From NCBI RefSeq assembly GCF_028453695.1, contig NC_135781.1, forward strand, positions 14,135,640-14,199,639: a DNA stretch of 64,000 nt. The letters run 5' to 3'. A model generated the notes under the pieces. That model had not been told where the DNA came from. It did not search any database and was given only the letters and a program-made list of their open reading frames with translations. The position numbers were made by a program, and so were the translations under genes. The number at the start of each line of letters is the position of its first letter. Within the stretch, counting starts at the first letter, position 1. Origin of the DNA: Augochlora pura (taxonomy: Eukaryota > Arthropoda > Insecta > Hymenoptera > Halictidae). Of this stretch, positions 57,701 through 64,000 are shown piece after piece.

Positions 57701-60700
57701 CCGCTATCCCTCGACCGAAGCCGCCCCCGCGTTTCTTTCCCTCGCGATTCCTCCGCAAGCCGGTCTTCTGCTTGTCTTTCGTCAGCGTTCAACGCTCCAG
57801 ACGGCTGTCGGACATCACAGGAGAATTGGACGTCCCATGCGGATATCAAATACTATTAGCACAGGGGACTTTATTTTTTTCTGTGCGACTAATTAATTGC
57901 TCGGACCGACCACCATTTTAAACCCGCGCCGAGGAAGGCAATTATTTAATACTGCAGAATATTGGAGAATCTACCGTCTTCCTTTGTTAACTTCTCTTTC
58001 AGATTGTGTAATGGAGTTTCATTGTACTCGTGACTATCGGTCCGGCCAAAATGACCGATCGCGCGTTTCCTTATTTCTAACCTGTTGAAATTATGGAGAT
58101 TCTTTTGTAACTAGTTAGCTATATGTGACATGTATACTTGTTATAGAGAAGTCTAAAATCAAGCAAATAAAGAAAATAGAACTGTTATTTCGTTACAACT
58201 TAATCTTATATTATCACAGTCACGCGTGCTAAGTGATTGTAACAGATAACTGATTAAGAAACGATTAACTAAATTCCTTCGGACAAGTTTACCGTCTAAG
58301 AAAAATGGTAAAACGTTTAAATACATTCGGTCTTGCCACTTTCAGTGCTGGATAGGTTTCATATTAATTGGATTACTGAACAATAGATCTTTATGCAGAT
58401 TGTCATTTCTCTAGTTCATTTTGTAAATGTCAATAAACATGTCTTGTGTTATAAACAAAGCAGACGTGTTAATTTTTACAACTGTATTTTGTGTGATACG
58501 TATTCAATTTACGAAACGCATTCAGATTAGAAACACAGAGACTTTCTATGTGAAAAATATTTTCTGTCATAGTTCTTATTTACATGTACACTGTCTGATA
58601 GCCGAAAAGACTAGTATAATCAAAAGAAGTAAATGACAAAATTGTAAAATCTATACTTGCGAAGTGATTACGTACTTGGTTTCAATTTCAAGTTTACGAA
58701 GGTGAAACTTAGGCAATCTAGACGTCGATGGTTATATTTGTAACAGATTCGTTTGTCAAAAACAAAGTACCAAAATTACTTTCGGAACCGTGCCCCATCT
58801 CAAGAAATTTTCAGCAGGAACTTCTTCTTTTCCAGATCGGCAAAGCATTCCCAGCAGTCCGAGGAAGTGCAATCAAAGCGTTTCTCAGTTGACCGATTGA
58901 CGAACAATTCGAAGCCAGTCCCCCGGTCGCTATAGTGCTTGAAAGAATCCAGACGCGGTGGTCCGAAGAATTTTTCATTTAGCCCAGGTCGCCTGGTCTC
59001 GCTTTAAAAACAAATTGGTCGGGCAAAGGTGGGTAACTGTTTCGGGATCTCTTTAAAATATCGATCGAAAATGAACGGTTTCATTCCCCTTTTGGCTTCG
59101 CCCTCTTCCCTTTCACTTTCCTCGTTCGGTGGCAGCCGAGACTGACATCCAAGCGGTCGGAAACGAATCTCCGTAGAGTTTCGCGTAGAAGGAGAACGGA
59201 TCCGGAGCGACTTCGAGGGGCGGGAGGGGGGTGGCACACGGGACCCACCCCTCCAGGTCGCTTTTGGACAAAGCGGCTCGGGTCGCAGACAAGAAGGAAA
59301 CGTCAACATTCGGAAAAATCGGTACAAAGCTGCCGCGTGGAAATTTCATCGTGCCGGGGATCCGGCTCCTGGCAAACACAACCGAGCAACAATGGCGCCT
59401 CGGAAGCCGGGGACGCGGTTTGATGAAAATTGGAAAGTTAACGAACACCCCAGGCCCGAATAATTTAAGGATCGGGAAATGTCGGCGGCGGCCGCGAGTT
59501 TTCCACGACGTAAATAACGGAGACCGGGATTCCGATATTACGTGAATGGGAACGAGCGGACGGCGTTCTTTTCTGAACGGTGAATTGGTTTCGCCGACAA
59601 ATTACCTAATTGTGAATTTAAGTCGAGGGGATCGGGAAAAGGATATGTTTCAATATCGCCGCGCCGGCTCGAAGCCGTTCTACGATGCCCGTTACACAAC
59701 CACAATGACTCGAATTCGATCATCCTTTTTTAATACCTACTGGTTTATGGATTGCCGCGTATTGGTCGACCGCAAGCTGAAATACTACTCAAAAACTACT
59801 CAACGCATAACTTAACATAAACATTAACGCGATCTGCGAAATGCATTTTTTTAAATTCCCGTTACAATCTCAGATAAGAAGATTAAAAAAGCGAGAGTTC
59901 TTTCATTGTTTTGCTCATTCAAAGTAACAGCAAACATGTGCTTAAATTTAGAATCACATTACACACTGCTAATTGCATGGCTCGTGAATTCATCTTGTTT
60001 TAAAAATACTTTTTTAAATCGTTTGAAAAATAATTCTGAAAATAAAAATACAAGACACTGAAATGCTCTAAAATCATTTAGACGAATTTCGATAGCAAGG
60101 GAACCGGATTTACCGTTCGATTGACCAGTGGGAACTCAGTCGGACTTCAGATATTAATTTCGAGGAGCGCTGCAAGGTCCATTCATTTCTTTTCCAGGAC
60201 ACGGTTTACGGGCGACCGAATTTCGAGGAAAAATATTCCACGGCAAAAATATAGGCCTCATACATTATTTGTGAGCGGGTATTGCGTCGCGATTTCCGTA
60301 CAAAGAGGCGCGGTTCACCAGAAAATGGCGAGGGATTAACGAAATTAATTCGGCACGATTACTCAACGACAATCAGATAGATACGTTCGAGCGGGCCGCT
60401 GCGCTGGAAGGCCGCCAAAATTAGGAGGGACCCGGGTGCGCGCATCAATTTGCAGAATCAAACATTCGTCACGATCATAAGGAACACGGTTAAACCCACA
60501 TAGGTGTAGCGATGCCGATGTTCATGTTACGGTCAGCACGGCGCAAGAGTCCTTTATTAGCATATCGAGCGATGCCTGCGTGTGCGGTGGCGTCGATAAA
60601 TTCCCGAGTTATGTCAACGCAGATATATCGCGCGACGATCGATTAGCATCGATAGTCCTGCCCGTAGGAGTTGGATGTTATTGTTGGCCGGTGCCCGCAG

Positions 60701-61055
60701 GAACGCCGGCTGGCAATCCGTTTACCAGCTTCTGTTCCATTTCGAGCCGTGGACGGCTGCCTCGTCCATTGATTCGCTCGTTAGGCGGTCTTTCATCGAT
60801 ATACCGAAACCGATGAAAACTCCTCGTAAACCGTCCGAACGGGCCCGATCGAATCGCACTCCTCTCGATCAGCTTCCGCACGAAGACGCCTGCGAGCCGC
60901 TGCAATTATACCTAATACGATTTTCGATCCTGTACTGGTCGTTTTACTTGCTCCAAAGCGTTTTTCATCTTTCTGAACCGTTCTACATTCTGGGGCTAGT
61001 TGCTTCCACTTTTCAATTTAAACTATCTTTTCCAACCGACACCTTATTGTTGCAT
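54731..61055. other. No gene recognised
   Basis: CpG-rich parts (54780-55480, 55980-56640, 57300-57920, 58850-59600, 60120-60960) alternate with AT-rich parts. The longest frame, 216 codons at 54898-55548 (minus), is arginine- and serine-rich with no domain and matches base composition. A TTAACCCTATACATATTTG at 55503 resembles a TTAA-element end but has no clear partner. Confidence 0.4.
57194..57225. repeat. 16-bp direct duplication
   Basis: TTTAAATAAAATAAAA occurs twice head to tail. Confidence 0.9.
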
Positions 61056-61306
61056 TTAACCCCTTGCACTATAACAACGAGTCAGACTCGTGACAAAGAT
61101 TCCACGTAATTTCTACTAAATATGAATATTATTAATTACTTCTAAATCGAAATCAAATTTAATTTTTCTATTATCAAAGTCTAGAAACAGAAGTAAATAT
61201 ACATAATGGAACAAACGAAAATGGTCTAGTTCTATTAAGGAAGATATTAAGGATAAACAAGTGTTAATCAACGCAGCATGAAAGGAGTCGTAGAGCAAGG
61301 GATTCA
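61056..61306 (+). mobile_element. TTAA MITE, family A
   Basis: The left end TTAACCCCTTGCACTATAAC (TTAA 61056-61059) is followed by ACGAGTCAGACTCGT. The right end GCAAGGGATTCA has lost its TTAA. The length, 251 bp, equals the other full-length copies. A 144-codon frame from 60675 ends inside this element and is therefore not a gene. Confidence 0.85.
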
Positions 61307-63211
61307 TAGTGTATTTTTGGGAATGATCAACCAGTTAACTGCTTAAGTATATAAATTTTGATGCTCTTTATTTAATTATATATTCATAAAAAATTTTGTA
61401 TTTAAACGAAATGCAAAAACTCGAATATATACAATGGAATTACAGTAAGTTACATGCTTATCGAAGAGACTGAGACAGCTAACTGTTTAAAGAATCCATT
61501 TTATTAGGTCTACCGGAAAAGTCTATCTGTTCTTAAAAAGAAAGAAACAATAAATTTTATAAGCACCTAATATTTATTGTATTATTATAATAATTTAATA
61601 TAATTGTAACTTATGCTATGTTGCCAGCGTGATGGCGATTTATGAATATCATTTTCGAGAAATATATGTCGCAAATAAAATGACATTAGCAGGCATAATT
61701 TCCCGATAGACCTAATACTTATATTAATTAAACAATGAATAAATAAGTTTGAACAGAAACAAGTCATACCTACGTTTTATTCGCCAACGTCCTTAAATAG
61801 ACATTGGTCACATCGGACGTTTCAAATTGCATATTTCTAATTAACAGACTAAAGAGTGTAATAATTGTGAAGTAATATAGATTTTAAGTGCATAAATGTT
61901 ACGCTCCATTCGATTTATCAAGCGTACACGCTATTCAGTTTGGAAACTCTAATCTTTGATAATTTACTGAGCCAGTTCCATCAGTTAACCGAAAAATATC
62001 GTCAACGAATTTAAGCACACCGAAGATTACAAGGATAAAAATAAAAGATTAATACGCAAGTAAAAGAACGTTCGGTATAAATAATGCATCATGCTCGGAA
62101 TACTTATTCGACATGAAACGTAGGAAGATTCCAGCAACGTTAGATCGGGGAAGGTTTTCAGAATTAGCGACCAGTCGATGTATTAATTAACGGTAAGTCC
62201 GCATTATAAACTCGACGTTATTGGTGCCATTTAATCGAGAGATTCGACCACGAAGGGAAATTAATAACTTTGCCGCGGCAAGCCCCCCCATTCCTCCTCT
62301 ATTTCCTCCGCCTCCTACTCCGGGCAGAATGTCTAATCGATATTCAATTTTACGCCATGTGCTGTCTAGCATGACTGGCGTCGTCGTCCCGATAGCATCA
62401 ATTATCCTAGGCATCGGTATTTTGATAGATGGCATAATTTCGCGGCGAATATAATATTCTGAGTCCATAGCGTCACAGAGAAATAGCGCTCCTTCGATTC
62501 AACGGGAATACGGCTTACCTGGCGCGGCTTGTTCAATGGATATCCGGCTAAACTGGAATGCGAGTCGAACGACGTGCCTATTGAGCCACCACAAATTCGC
62601 CTGAATCGATAAGATTATCGTTAATCCACTTGATATAAACTTAACGCCTCTATCTGGCTCTGTGTTTACACTTTTATGACGATCGAGATACTTTCGGAAA
62701 TCCGACCATCCGTGAGATAGCACGTCTTGTTAACAGTAGATCACGGTGTTATCCGTTGCTGCCTGTTGATCGCTTCAGAACTTTATATTGACTTGTAAAA
62801 CGCTATCGATTTACAGTTTATCATTCCCTGATGTTCTGTATCCTCTCTCGATCTTTGGCCTCGGGTGTCCAAGTCCCTTATCAAATTATGTTTAGACAGA
62901 TGTCAATAAGACAGATGTCGAGTCTAGATAACCTTTTTCCTTTCGAACAGTGACCGCGTGAAAGTTTGACCATCTATGGCAGCGAAAGTATTGAGCTTAA
63001 AGAAATCTTTCAAATAAGTTTTCTATTCTTTAACTGAAAGTAACAGTAGCTAAAAATATTACTTTGAAACACAAACGAAATTGATTGTCTGACATAGTTA
63101 CTCATTAACTAGCAGCGCATTAGATGCGAATAATATTACAAGGTATAATTAATTTGTAAAAAGTTACAAATCAAGTATAATTTTACTACAATATAAACAG
63201 ATTTTCAGTTT
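61307..63211. other. No gene recognised
   Basis: The stretch is mostly AT-rich. At 62187-62468 both strands are open: one reading is glycine-rich (PGVGGGGNRGGMGG) and the other proline-rich with a hydrophobic tail. I recognise neither and see no splice sites that would choose between them. Confidence 0.4.
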
Positions 63212-63439
63212 TTCAGCCACTTCAGAGATACTGCCACGCACGTGTATAATTAGTTTTCTTAAAATGATAATTATACTAAGTGTAAAGACAATGAGAATCA
63301 CTTGAAAAACTATTCGCCACAGAATTCCTCAGCAACACCGAAAAAACCTCATCGAATGAAATAAAATGGATGATAAATAAAAAAGAAAAAATTCAATAGG
63401 TTGTTCCCTACTATAAAAATTCATCCCTGAATCGGTTAA
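63212..63439 (-). mobile_element. TTAA MITE, family F, copy 2
   Basis: The right end, reverse-complemented, reads TTAACCGATTCAGGGATGAA (TTAA 63436-63439) and matches the left end of the 26044 copy for about 37 bases. The internal TTACACTTAGTATAATTAT block is also shared. The left end TTCAGCCACTTCAGAGAT is a decayed terminal repeat with TTAA changed to TTCA. The length is about 228 bp. Confidence 0.7.
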
Positions 63440-64000
63440 ATAATGTCAGTGTTCCGTTCATAGTGGCTCAGCTGTACTTATTCGATAGTATTTAAATTTA
63501 TTACGGACCCAGTCTGAATTTCTTGTCGAAATCAATTACGGTCTGTCAAAAGAAACTCTCCTAACTAAAAGCTTAGCGCAGGCAGTACTTGAGGAAGCGT
63601 CGAGCATGTTCGGAACTCGAAGAAGCAGCGAGCACTTTCCCCGTTGCGAAACGAGTGTCAAAAGGGCCCCCGAAGTCAGCCGATCAGTCAAGATCGTCGA
63701 ATCCGAGCGAGCTTGTCGTGTTTCCGATCGGGATCGAAACGACAATTTCAGCGTGCAGCTTTAAAGCCAAAGTTTGCTGCGCGACACGGTGATGTCTGAG
63801 CGTGCGAGGGTGTAAGAGAGACGGATGTGCCGACCGGAGAACGACGCTACACCCCAGCCAGCTTTCCGCTCTAACGATAATCGCGATGACAAGGTTTTAG
63901 CGCGTAATAGGTTGCGGATAATTATCCGTAATCGGTCTTCGAAGGTAGCGGGCGGCATTGCCGGAGGGAATGGAAGTGCATTGGGAACGAACGGGGAAAG
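63440..64000. other. No gene recognised
   Basis: From about 63580 to the window edge the sequence becomes CpG-rich. Short frames on both strands show no domain. The GC-rich block may continue beyond the window. Confidence 0.4.

Noticed and set aside
60675..61109. 144-codon plus-strand open frame
   Set aside because: Its last 17 or so codons lie inside the family A MITE at 61056, so the frame is an accident of the insertion.

Overview
The window looks like nuclear DNA of an insect, most probably a hymenopteran and perhaps a bee. The evidence is AT-rich stretches alternating with GC-rich, CpG-dense stretches, plus decayed Tc1- and mariner-type transposases and many short TTAA-bounded elements. 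The order-level assignment rests on sequence composition and on recalled resemblance to bee repeats, not on a search. I recognise no host protein-coding exon, tRNA, rRNA or known microRNA on either strand. The window therefore reads as intergenic DNA or a very long intron, with one 100-base assembly gap at 33946-34045.

The recognisable content is mostly mobile-element debris. The largest group is a set of short elements of about 200-300 bp, each bounded by TTAA with terminal inverted repeats opening CCC or CAC. This is the layout expected of non-autonomous piggyBac-like elements. At least eight sequence families can be told apart (A to I in the feature list). The most numerous, family A, has clear copies at 3210, 9022 (variant), 20447, 30329 and 61056, and degenerate copies at 41177 and 43036. 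Several families carry a small hairpin or palindrome just inside the terminal repeat. Element B sits inside an A copy at an internal TTAA, and another A copy preserves the unoccupied site. A 5'-lacking Tc1-like element (9434-9982) lies inside a family C element (9247-10045). A mariner-type transposase pseudogene with an internal deletion lies at 17917-18425 on the minus strand. A mariner-type MITE lies at 50041-50249, and remnants of a Tc1-like non-autonomous family lie at 11103-11650 and 21614-21800.

Region by region: 1-9000 is unannotated apart from one A element and a CpG-rich block with G/C homopolymers near 4.0-4.5 kb. The 9.0-11.7 kb stretch is a dense cluster of mobile elements. The 11.7-20 kb stretch holds scattered repeats and the mariner pseudogene. 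A GC-rich block lies at 21.0-21.4 kb, followed by more TTAA elements to 34 kb. GC-rich blocks with CT tracts at 32.7-33.2 and 39.7-40.6 kb could be promoters or 5' untranslated exons. A 20-copy decamer minisatellite, each unit resembling a 5' splice site, lies at 42361-42560. The 43-64 kb stretch holds further TTAA elements, a 176-bp tandem duplication at 54.4-54.7 kb and otherwise featureless DNA.

No set of genes forming a new biological system is visible. The most informative material is the stratigraphy of nested TTAA elements and the decamer array.
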